A stretch of 12,449 nucleotides of DNA from Bacillota bacterium. Lineage in GTDB: Bacteria; Bacillota; Clostridia; Lachnospirales; Lachnospiraceae. Made by a program: the position numbers and the translations under genes. Below the pieces are notes generated by a model. It did not search any database. It was given only the letters and a program-made list of their open reading frames with translations, and had not been told where the DNA came from. Positions 6,571 through 12,397 of the stretch are shown here, piece after piece (position 1 is the first letter of the stretch; each line of letters starts with the position of its first letter). The stretch spans positions 1 through 12,449 of the forward strand of contig JAEZNB010000046.1 in assembly GCA_023441965.1 (NCBI GenBank). Reading direction: 5' to 3'.

Positions 6571-7509
6571 TTATAATTTTCTGCCGCCGGAGCTGTGTGA
6601 ACGGCCTCCACCGGATACACCGCCGCGGAAGCCACCGGCATTGAAGCCACCACTTCTATTACCACCGCTGCCTGAGTTCTGTGTAGGCTTCCGGATCTTG
6701 GTGATCGTGGTTCTTAGATAAATATCTCTTCGGCCGATCAGACCGGAACGGCTCCGATCCAGGTAATCATTTCCTTGTACAGTCATCCTTCCGCCCGAAT
6801 GATAGGCCATCACAGAGACAGCGATTGCTCCGATGATGAGGGAGGCTACCAGCTGAACCAAGGGGTTTGTCAGGAAAGCCTTGACCTGCCTGTTGCCCTC
6901 ATCCTCATAATAGCTGGCATAATCATGTTGTTTGTCATCCTCATAATAGCTGTCATAATCGTAGGTATTGGAGTAATTCGGATCAGAGGAAGAGCTGTAG
7001 CTGTAATCATGGTCCCGATTGATTTCGGAGTCATCATTCATATAGGCTGTTACCATCTTGATGTAGGTTTCAAAAGCATCATAGTAGTTGCCTGCTCTTA
7101 AATCATCCTCCATCTGATCGAAGATCTTGTCGATCCGTTTGGAGTGGATATAGGTCTCTGCCGTGCCATAGCCTTCGATGAAGATCTCCCCGCGATATAC
7201 ATCATAAAGGAAATATATCCTGTCAGCAGCCGGCATGCGATCCTCGAAGTCCTCGATATAGCGTTCGGGATATACAGCCTTTGAATCATTATGGGTCAGG
7301 ATGAAGATTTCAGCCTTAGCGGTCCTATCATACTCGATTATCATGGCTTCCAGAGCCTCATACTCATCAGAAGTAAGCAATCCGGCTTCATCATAGACCC
7401 TTTTATCGTCCTCAGCTGCGAGGGCATAGGTAACACCTGAGATACAGAGGGATAGGACCATCAGAAGACCCAGCAGCAGAGCGGTTCTGAATCTGTTCGC
7501 ATTCATCAT
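6571..7509 (-). CDS. ydjH: TPM-domain membrane protein (YdjH-like)
   Basis: This is a TPM_phosphatase-domain protein exposed outside the membrane and a member of the YdjGHI complex. An N-terminal signal sequence (about residues 7-32, LLLGLLMVLSLCISGVTYAL then AAEDD) leads into a TPM domain (about 36-165; VYDEAGLLTSDEYEALE at the start). Next is a Tyr/Asp/Ser-rich linker (about 165-208) with an internal repeat of SYYEDD. One transmembrane helix lies at about 216-236, and a cytoplasmic Gly/Ser/Arg-rich tail ends the protein (GGFNAGGFRGGVSGGG). The start codon overlaps the stop of the upstream ydjG-like gene as ATGATGA, with GGAGGTG six bases ahead, so translation should be coupled. Either of two adjacent ATGs may be used. 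The TPM family has structural or phosphatase-like roles, and the biochemical activity here is unknown. An 86-bp gap precedes the SPFH gene. Confidence 0.85.
   Translation of the reverse strand: MMNANRFRTALLLGLLMVLSLCISGVTYALAAEDDKRVYDEAGLLTSDEYEALEAMIIEYDRTAKAEIFILTHNDSKAVYPERYIEDFEDRMPAADRIYFLYDVYRGEIFIEGYGTAETYIHSKRIDKIFDQMEDDLRAGNYYDAFETYIKMVTAYMNDDSEINRDHDYSYSSSSDPNYSNTYDYDSYYEDDKQHDYASYYEDEGNRQVKAFLTNPLVQLVASLIIGAIAVSVMAYHSGGRMTVQGNDYLDRSRSGLIGRRDIYLRTTITKIRKPTQNSGSGGNRSGGFNAGGFRGGVSGGGRSHSSGGRKL
6900..6960 (-). repeat. 36-nt-period internal duplication in the TPM protein linker
   Basis: Two 25-nt copies at 6900-6924 and 6936-6960 differ at one position. They encode the repeated DY-x-SYYEDD/E motif in the linker just before the transmembrane helix. 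The high nucleotide identity suggests a recent slippage or duplication event and possible length variation between strains. Confidence 0.8.
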
Positions 7510-8645
7510 ACGCCACCTCCTAATGCAAGAGTCAGAATCTGGAACAGAAAAAAGCTACCGGCGGATATACCGAAGAACCAGGCTGCTATTTTCCCCTTGC
7601 TCAAGGGTGGCTTACCGACGATTTTTCCGGTCTGTCCGTTCATGGCAAAGTTATGCTCTGCCTGTTTGTAGTCATAGCATACCATCCATACCGGAAGCAG
7701 GGTATAATCGGCCCTCTTCTTACGGATATTGATGTTCTTCCGATGGAAGGATACCGTGGTATAGCCGTGGATGGTATTATGAATATAGTGATCGACATAG
7801 CCGGTTGCCCGTTCTTTGATTCTGGGAAGGAGGGCTTCGTCATCATAATCATATTTCTCGGCAATATAGCCTGCCAGATAGGGCATGTGGAAAGCCTTCA
7901 GGTCATTGTAGTGGTATGGCTCCAGCTTATCCATCATGGAATCGTCCATTTTCGCCGAAGCATCACAGGGAATCCCAAGATAGTTCAGGTCTACCTTACG
8001 ATAGACATGATAGTATTTGGTCTCCGTATAGATCCATTCTCCTCTGGTATAGGTATGAACCTTGGTGCAGGTAGCCTCTGCTTCCCCACGGCCGTTCAGA
8101 TCATATAGCCAGAAGGGAACATAGAGGCCTGTGATATTCTTGATTCGGTCAGCCTTCATGAAATCCGACGGGGTAAGAAGTCCCTTACGGCACCATTTCA
8201 TAAAAGCCTCTTGGGCTTGATGCTTACTGATCATAAAGGGAATAACCTTGACTGGAGCCAGACTCCCGGACAGCCGGTCACTTAATACAACACCTGCACC
8301 GCAGAAGCTGCAGGTTGTAGCTGTGGTCTGGGGGTCTGTAATCAGGACAGCGCCACAATTGTTACAATGGTACTCGTTTGCTTCATCCCCCCGGAAGGTG
8401 GCATGCTCTGAGGGCTCATCCGCATCAGAGGCATCCGCGTAATCTACCTCGAAGGCATCGTTCTCTGCGGCGACATCCTCACTATTTCTTTCATAGGTAA
8501 CAGTTGCATCCTTCGGCAGATTTTTCACTCCTGCCATCTGCTCAATCTGATCCGTTCTGCCGCAGCTGCCGCAGCGCAGCATCCCGGACGCAGAATCGTA
8601 TGCCATATCTGCCCCACAGTTCGGACATTTATAATGTACTACCAT
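7506..8645 (-). CDS. ydjG: Double zinc-ribbon membrane protein (YdjG-like)
   Basis: This is the zinc-finger membrane member of the pspA-ydjGHI module. Two TFIIB-type zinc ribbons lie at the N-terminus: Cys7, Cys10, Cys25, Cys28 and, after an acidic linker (about 52-91), Cys94, Cys97, Cys112, Cys115. A large central domain of about 120-345 contains the typical PFWLYD and LLPVWMVCYDYK motifs. A single hydrophobic helix ends the protein (AAWFFGISAGSFFLFQILTLAL, about 354-375), suggesting a tail anchor with the ribbons in the cytoplasm. The gene is separated from pspA by 208 bp of hairpin-rich DNA, and its last codons overlap the next gene. The ribosome binding site is weak (AGGGGGAT about 12 nt before the ATG), so expression may depend on the structure upstream. 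The ATG at 8645 is the best fit, since the first ribbon begins four residues later. In B. subtilis this gene helps recruit PspA to the membrane. Confidence 0.87.
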   Translation of the reverse strand: MVVHYKCPNCGADMAYDSASGMLRCGSCGRTDQIEQMAGVKNLPKDATVTYERNSEDVAAENDAFEVDYADASDADEPSEHATFRGDEANEYHCNNCGAVLITDPQTTATTCSFCGAGVVLSDRLSGSLAPVKVIPFMISKHQAQEAFMKWCRKGLLTPSDFMKADRIKNITGLYVPFWLYDLNGRGEAEATCTKVHTYTRGEWIYTETKYYHVYRKVDLNYLGIPCDASAKMDDSMMDKLEPYHYNDLKAFHMPYLAGYIAEKYDYDDEALLPRIKERATGYVDHYIHNTIHGYTTVSFHRKNINIRKKRADYTLLPVWMVCYDYKQAEHNFAMNGQTGKIVGKPPLSKGKIAAWFFGISAGSFFLFQILTLALGGGV

Positions 8646-8743
8646 TTGCAGAAATCCCCCTATCGATATGAAGAGTATGGATTAATTGCTTATTCCTATT
8701 ATTTTAATGAGGCGAATAGGATATCCGCTCCTAGTAAAATGCC

Positions 8744-8850
8744 CGTCAGCAAGAAAGCGGAAGCTTTCTCCTGCGGACATTTCATTTCTCGCTGACGTTT
8801 CGTACGCTTGATATGTCAAAGCTGTTTATCTGTACAAGCGGAAGCGTACG
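8744..8850. repeat. Hairpin-rich spacer between pspA and ydjG
   Basis: Two large inverted repeats lie side by side: a 13-bp stem (8744-8756 with 8785-8797) around a 28-nt loop, and a perfect 9-bp stem CGTACGCTT/AAGCGTACG (8801-8809 with 8842-8850) around a 32-nt loop. The direct repeat AAGCGGAAGC appears at 8755-8764 and 8836-8845. The second stem ends four bases before the pspA stop codon on the coding strand. No T-run follows either stem, so neither is a simple terminator. Possible roles are RNA processing with differential mRNA stability, partial attenuation, or the remnant of a small palindromic mobile repeat. Confidence 0.6.
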
Positions 8851-8853
8851 GGA

Positions 8854-9534
8854 TTACTCTTCTTTATTCAGGCTTGCCTTCAGGGCAGCCAGTTCATCCT
8901 CTACAGAGGAGTTCACATCGTACTTCTTGGTCAGATCTGCTATGGTGTTATCGCTAGAGGAGCGATTCAGCTCCGCCATGGCATTGGCCTTATCCAGAGC
9001 CTTGTCAGCCATCTCCTCGTATTTTGCGAAGCTTGCCATAGAGTTATTGGCACTGACCACGGAGGAGCCCATTTTATTGATCCGCTCCTGGGTCTTGGCA
9101 ACAGCCAGCTTACCCTTGATCATATCCTTACGGGACTCCAGCTCGTTGATATCCTCCACCAGCTTATCGTGCATCTCCCTCATATGGGTGGCATTGCTGT
9201 GGGCCAGGTCGTAGGCTTCCTGTAAACCGGGCTGCTTCGAGACTAAGGAAGCCTTCTGCTCTAAGAACTTGCGGGCATCATTTTCATTTCCTGCCTCAAG
9301 AGCCTTCACTGCATATGCCTGCATCTTGGCGATTTCTTCATTACAATCATCGAGCACTCTCTTGGCTCTCTGCTCTTCAGCCATGATGGCTGCTGTCTCT
9401 GACTTTACCTTTCCGAGATCGGAATTCAGGTTTCTTAAGCACTGATCGATCATCTTCTCAGGATCCTCTGCCTTATCCAGCAGGGCATTAATGTTACTGG
9501 ACATAATGTCCTTAAATCTTGTTAAGATTCCCAT
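8854..9534 (-). CDS. pspA: PspA/IM30-family membrane-stress protein
   Basis: This is a peripheral membrane protein of the PspA/Vipp1 (ESCRT-III-like) family that coats and repairs damaged cytoplasmic membrane. The N-terminus GILTRFKDIMSSNINALLDKAEDPEKMIDQ is the family amphipathic helix and start of the coiled coil. Long alternating helices rich in Lys/Glu/Ala run through about residue 185 (with MREMHDKLVEDINELESRKDMIKGKLAVAKTQ). The C-terminus KYDVNSSVEDELAALKASL corresponds to the final short helix. At 226 residues it is the usual length. GGAGGGA lies seven bases ahead of the ATG. It is first in the minus-strand operon that continues with the zinc-ribbon, TPM and SPFH genes. In B. subtilis the same cluster is under sigma-W; no sigma-W box was seen here, but a sigma-A-like promoter is present. 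Confidence 0.94.
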   Translation of the reverse strand: MGILTRFKDIMSSNINALLDKAEDPEKMIDQCLRNLNSDLGKVKSETAAIMAEEQRAKRVLDDCNEEIAKMQAYAVKALEAGNENDARKFLEQKASLVSKQPGLQEAYDLAHSNATHMREMHDKLVEDINELESRKDMIKGKLAVAKTQERINKMGSSVVSANNSMASFAKYEEMADKALDKANAMAELNRSSSDNTIADLTKKYDVNSSVEDELAALKASLNKEE

Positions 9535-9580
9535 AATTTACTCCCTCCATGTGTATTGTTAAGTGGCTGCGACCTTCTTC

Positions 9581-9598
9581 CTTCCGAGTAACCGGAAG
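9581..9598 (-). promoter_or_regulatory. Hairpin in the pspA 5' leader
   Basis: CTTCCG and CGGAAG form a perfect 6-bp stem around a 6-nt loop about 47 nt upstream of the pspA start codon, within the predicted leader. It could stabilise the mRNA or influence translation; no T-run follows. Confidence 0.4.
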
Positions 9599-9637
9599 CT
9601 ATTTATGCGGCCCTCTTTGTTAACTTATTACAGTTCA

Positions 9638-9666
9638 AGTTTATTATGAAAAGCCTCTAACGTCAA
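9638..9666 (-). promoter_or_regulatory. Candidate promoter of the pspA operon
   Basis: On the minus strand TTGACG (9661-9666) and TAAACT (9638-9643) are spaced by 17 nt. The -35 is good and the -10 weak (4 of 6), as often seen for regulated promoters. An inverted repeat CCTCTAA/TTAGAGG (9654-9660 with 9688-9694) flanks the -35 element and could be an activator or repressor site. Confidence 0.45.
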
Positions 9667-9788
9667 GTTAAAATAAGGTTAGAATGATTAGAGGAAGTTT
9701 ACAGAATGGAAGGGAGCTTATACAGAATCGAGGCAGAACCGACTCTGATTACCGGAAACATAATACGACAAAATGAAACATTTTATGC

Positions 9789-9815
9789 ACATTTTCGATG
9801 CCTGTTCATACAATA
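9789..9815 (+). promoter_or_regulatory. Sigma-K/sigma-E-like (mother-cell) promoter
   Basis: AC (9789-9790), then 16 nt, then CATACAATA (9807-9815) fits the Bacillus sigma-K pattern AC-N16/17-CATANNNTA. CATACAAT also fits the sigma-E -10 element, with a weaker GCACATT -35. A TATAAT overlaps at 9814-9819 but has no sigma-A -35 at 17 nt. This suits the spore-surface-type gene downstream. Confidence 0.5.
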
Positions 9816-9867
9816 TAATAGGATAAGTGAAATGCTTTCCTGATTATGATTCGAAAGGAGTAGTTAT

Positions 9868-10689
9868 ATGGATTTCAGTAAGCAAAACTTTAATGCTTCC
9901 GGCGCAAGCGCTTATGGTCACGGCTGTGATCATGAGTGTAAAGCAACTGTAATTAACTCAGAAACCCTAACCAATGCCGAAAATTATCCTCAGATCGGAG
10001 GAGATTTCAAGATACCCAAGGTACTCGCTGAATTTATTGTACAGATTGACTCCGAATCCAAGATAAAGCTCAATGAGCCTTCCTATGAAATCAAGAGAAT
10101 AGAAAAGCAGGTCTTCTTGACCCAGTGCAGATATATCCCGCCGACCGATAAGGTATTTATTGAAGGCTATATCAGAAAGAATATCGAGTACGCTGTCAAG
10201 AACTGCTCCGGCCATCGCGCAATCAGCGGTGTCATAAAGGATACCACGGTTCATATACCCTTTAAGGCATATACCAAGGTACAGTTCTGCGAAGGCCTGC
10301 CTCAGGTGATCCCGAATCCTCCCGCCATGGTTGCCAGATACTTCGATCAGAAGAGAATGGGCAAGGATTTCAGAGAAGCCGACAGGTCCAATGTTGAAAT
10401 CTTCAATGAGCCCGTCTACTGTGAGCTGGAGTGGTCTGCTATCTTTGATGCGGATATTGATGATAAGGGAGTACCGATCGATGGCTTTATCAATGAAGAG
10501 GAGTTCAAGGAATTCACCGACAAATCCGTTATCTATCTGTGCATAAAGCTGCTGCAGAAGCAGCAGGTGAACTGGCCTGTTCCTAAGCCTCCCTGCCATA
10601 AGCCGGATGGAAAAAAGGAGCCTCTGAATACAACCTGGAATATACCGATCGGAGACCTGACGAAGAAAAGTGGTTTACCCCCCATCTAA
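9868..10689 (+). CDS. CsxC/SPOCS-like exosporium-type protein
   Basis: This protein resembles the CsxC/SPOCS (DUF3794-like) group found in Clostridia, whose members are spore-surface or sporulation-associated. I recognise the pattern (about residues 65-150) KIPKVLAEFIVQID, then EIKRIEKQVFLTQC, then VFIEGYIRKNIEYA, then TTVHIPFKAYTKV. A second half follows with EIFNEPVYCELEWS and FTDKSVIYLCIKLLQKQQV (about 180-235) and a Pro-rich end. Eight cysteines are spread through 273 residues, which would allow disulfide cross-linking in a coat layer. There is no signal peptide or membrane helix, consistent with assembly from the mother cell. AAAGGAG precedes the ATG. A sigma-K/E-like promoter lies upstream and a terminator follows, so it is monocistronic and divergent from pspA. 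The family assignment is by memory of the motif pattern. Confidence 0.65.
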   Translation: MDFSKQNFNASGASAYGHGCDHECKATVINSETLTNAENYPQIGGDFKIPKVLAEFIVQIDSESKIKLNEPSYEIKRIEKQVFLTQCRYIPPTDKVFIEGYIRKNIEYAVKNCSGHRAISGVIKDTTVHIPFKAYTKVQFCEGLPQVIPNPPAMVARYFDQKRMGKDFREADRSNVEIFNEPVYCELEWSAIFDADIDDKGVPIDGFINEEEFKEFTDKSVIYLCIKLLQKQQVNWPVPKPPCHKPDGKKEPLNTTWNIPIGDLTKKSGLPPI

Positions 10690-10725
10690 GGATGGAATAA
10701 ACTTAATATTGTAATCTGATATCCT

Positions 10726-10794
10726 CCCGGATGTCATGCCCCCCCTGTAGAACAGTGTTGATACGGAATGGCATTTCATCCGGGGCATTCTTTT
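10726..10794 (+). terminator. Terminator after the spore-type gene
   Basis: CCCGGATG-TC-ATGCC (10726-10740) pairs with GGCAT-TT-CATCCGGG (10770-10784), giving 8 and 5 bp around a 2x2 mismatch, with a 29-nt loop. TTCTTTT follows at 10788-10794. It begins 37 bases after the stop codon. Confidence 0.7.
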
Positions 10795-10810
10795 AGCAGG
10801 GGATGTGATA

Positions 10811-10833
10811 GGGGATAGGGATAGGGGATAGGG
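10811..10833 (+). repeat. (ATAGGG)n-like G-tract repeat, G-quadruplex motif
   Basis: Four G-tracts of 3-4 (10811-10814, 10818-10820, 10824-10827, 10831-10833) are separated by identical ATA loops, which meets the standard four-tract G-quadruplex pattern on the plus strand. A fifth GGGG lies at 10799-10802. It sits between the terminator and the methyltransferase promoter. A tandem 6/7-bp repeat of this kind may vary in copy number by slippage. Confidence 0.75.
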
Positions 10834-10871
10834 CTGACATGCAGCCTTCCCTACGAATATCTGATGTGTGG

Positions 10872-10900
10872 TTGTAATTTGTATCATCGTGTTTTATAAT
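10872..10900 (+). promoter_or_regulatory. Sigma-A promoter of the methyltransferase gene
   Basis: TTGTAA (10872-10877) and a perfect TATAAT (10895-10900) are spaced by 17 nt. The leader is about 75 nt and holds an AGGAG followed by a bare ATG-TAA at 10938-10943 and a short out-of-frame reading frame. Confidence 0.75.
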
Positions 10901-10981
10901 AGGAAGAAATATTCGCTCAAGCAGGAGTGAATAATAGATGTAAGGAAAACTGATGATAGATAGGAAGAAAGAGAGAAATAT

Positions 10982-11845
10982 ATGTGGATTGCAGATGGCT
11001 GGAAGGATTATGAAGTAATAGATAGCTCTAAGGGAGAGAAGCTGGAGCGGTGGGGAGATTATATGCTGGTTCGCCCCGACCCTCAGGTCCTTTGGGATAC
11101 CCCAAGGCTCCATAAGGGGTGGAAGACCAGGAATGCTCATTACCATAGGAGCTCCAAGGGTGGTGGGGAATGGGAATTCTTCGACCTGCCCAAGCAGTGG
11201 GATATCAAATATAAGGAGCTTACCTTTCATCTTCAGCCCTTCAGCTTTAAGCATACAGGGCTTTTTCCCGAGCAGGCGGTCAACTGGAACTGGTTCTCGG
11301 AGAAGATTAAGAATGTAAAGGACAGGCAGGTCAAGGTGCTGAACCTCTTCGCATATACCGGTGGGGCGACCCTGGCAGCAGCCAAGGCAGGCGCAGCCGT
11401 AACCCATGTGGATGCCTCCAAGGGCATGGTGACCTGGGCCAAGGAGAATGCTGAGGCCTCCGGTTTGGGACAGGCACCGATTCGATATATTGTAGATGAC
11501 TGTGTAAAATTCGTGGAGCGGGAAATTCGCAGGGAGAATCGCTACGATGCGGTCATCATGGATCCCCCCTCTTATGGAAGAGGACCCAAGGGGGAGATAT
11601 GGAAGATCGAAGACAGCATCTTTCCCTTCCTGCAGCTCTGCGCCCAGGTTCTGTCAGACCGGCCGGTCTTCTTCCTGATCAACTCTTATACAACCGGCCT
11701 TCAGCCCGGAGTCCTGGCTTATATGCTTTCTGAAGTCATTGGGAAGAAGTATCAGGGTAGGATCGTGGCAGAGGAGATTGGTCTTCCGGTCAGCTCCAAT
11801 GGACTGGTATTGCCCTGCGGTGCATCCGGCAGATGGGAGAGTTAG
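10982..11845 (+). CDS. Class I SAM-dependent methyltransferase (RlmI-like, probable RNA methyltransferase)
   Basis: This is a Rossmann-fold methyltransferase of the group related to 23S rRNA cytosine methyltransferase RlmI, probably acting on RNA. The exact target is unknown. SAM motif I is VLNLFAYTGG (119-128), followed by VTHVDAS with the acidic residue that binds the ribose. The catalytic-loop motif IV is DPPSYGRGPKGE (194 onward). The N-terminal stretch WKDYEVIDSSKGEKLERWGDYMLVRPDPQVLW is a family feature. At 287 residues it lacks the PUA domain of E. coli RlmI. The start is fixed by an in-frame TAG at 10961-10963, seven codons upstream, with no GTG/TTG between. Its ribosome binding site (GAGAG) is weak. 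It is a single gene with its own promoter and terminator next to the ribosomal-protein operon, which suits a role in ribosome maturation. Confidence 0.85.
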   Translation: MWIADGWKDYEVIDSSKGEKLERWGDYMLVRPDPQVLWDTPRLHKGWKTRNAHYHRSSKGGGEWEFFDLPKQWDIKYKELTFHLQPFSFKHTGLFPEQAVNWNWFSEKIKNVKDRQVKVLNLFAYTGGATLAAAKAGAAVTHVDASKGMVTWAKENAEASGLGQAPIRYIVDDCVKFVEREIRRENRYDAVIMDPPSYGRGPKGEIWKIEDSIFPFLQLCAQVLSDRPVFFLINSYTTGLQPGVLAYMLSEVIGKKYQGRIVAEEIGLPVSSNGLVLPCGASGRWES

Positions 11846-11892
11846 GCCGCAAGACATGCTATTTGACTTGTCCAAGAAAAGAGTATAAACTT

Positions 11893-11943
11893 AAGCAGTT
11901 GAGTTTATGGATAGTTCGGATTCAACTGCTTTTATACATTTCA
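11893..11943 (+). terminator. Terminator after the methyltransferase gene
   Basis: A perfect 10-bp stem, AAGCAGTTGA (11893-11902) with TCAACTGCTT (11932-11941), continues into TTTT then ATAC. It begins 47 bases after the stop codon. Confidence 0.75.
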
Positions 11944-12038
11944 TCGGAAAATCATGGTCCTATCAATAATTTTATCCGATGCGGGGAACAATAACCAGGA
12001 ATATCACCAACCTGTCCCAGGAATCTTTTAAAAAGTGC
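11944..12038 (+). other. Intergenic stretch before the rpsJ promoter
   Basis: The gap from the methyltransferase stop to rpsJ is about 550 bases. Its first part holds the terminator above and its last part the promoter and leader below. In this middle stretch I see no gene or clear repeat. Confidence 0.6.
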
Positions 12039-12067
12039 TTGCATTTCATATTTTCTTAGTGTATAAT
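12039..12067 (+). promoter_or_regulatory. Sigma-A promoter of the S10 ribosomal-protein operon
   Basis: TTGCAT (12039-12044), 17 nt, then perfect TATAAT (12062-12067). Transcription would start at about 12074, giving a leader of about 320 nt before rpsJ. Confidence 0.75.
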
Positions 12068-12073
12068 ATCAAA

Positions 12074-12397
12074 TGTTGTGACGTTGATAGCGTAGAAGCG
12101 TGAGGTTGCTACCGATTTTCGGTAGGTTTTCCGTGGAGCGAAGGTCATGTTATGAAACTGGCGACAAGTCACTGTACCAATTAAACCTTCTGCCGATGGG
12201 CAGATAAGACGTGTGAAAATCGAAAAGCATACCAGCGAAACAAATCGAAGGATCTGTGAGCATAAGTCCGGGAGACCGGAGGGAGATCAATCCGGGAAAC
12301 CGGATTATATGTATGAAACTTTAAGATACACACGGATGAGTGTACAGTCACCACTTGTCGTACTGAACTTAAGTGCGAAAAGGAGGCGGCTTTTTTT
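12074..12397 (+). promoter_or_regulatory. Structured leader RNA of the S10 operon, candidate autoregulatory element
   Basis: The leader can fold into a large nested domain. CGACAAG/CTTGTCG (12162-12168 with 12354-12360) and ACTGTAC/GTACAGT (12171-12177 with 12342-12348) close it with 14 bp. Inside are CGTGTG/CACACG (12210-12215 with 12329-12334), CATAC/GTATG (12228-12232 with 12311-12315), GATCT/AGATC (12251-12255 with 12284-12288), a TCTGCC hairpin (12189-12204), and two hairpins with the same TCCGG/CCGGA stem capped by GAGA (12267-12280) and GAAA (12291-12304). A 6-bp hairpin, TACCGA/TCGGTA, lies upstream (12110-12124). GAAGGT (12140-12145) can pair with ACCTTC (12185-12190), which conflicts with the closing helix or forms a pseudoknot. 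S10 operons in other bacteria are controlled by L4 through the leader, so the same role is likely but inferred. Confidence 0.7.

Noticed and set aside
9967..10599. 210-codon minus-strand frame opposite the CsxC/SPOCS-like gene
   Set aside because: It is antisense to a better supported gene, has no ribosome binding site and no recognisable motif; likely a codon-bias shadow.
10793..11407. 204-codon minus-strand frame across the methyltransferase start
   Set aside because: It crosses the promoter and the G-tract repeat and is antisense to a motif-bearing gene; no motif or ribosome binding site supports it.
12381..12397. Seven T before rpsJ as a terminator or attenuator
   Set aside because: The preceding bases (AGGAGGCGGC) are the ribosome binding site and no stem ends directly before the T-run.
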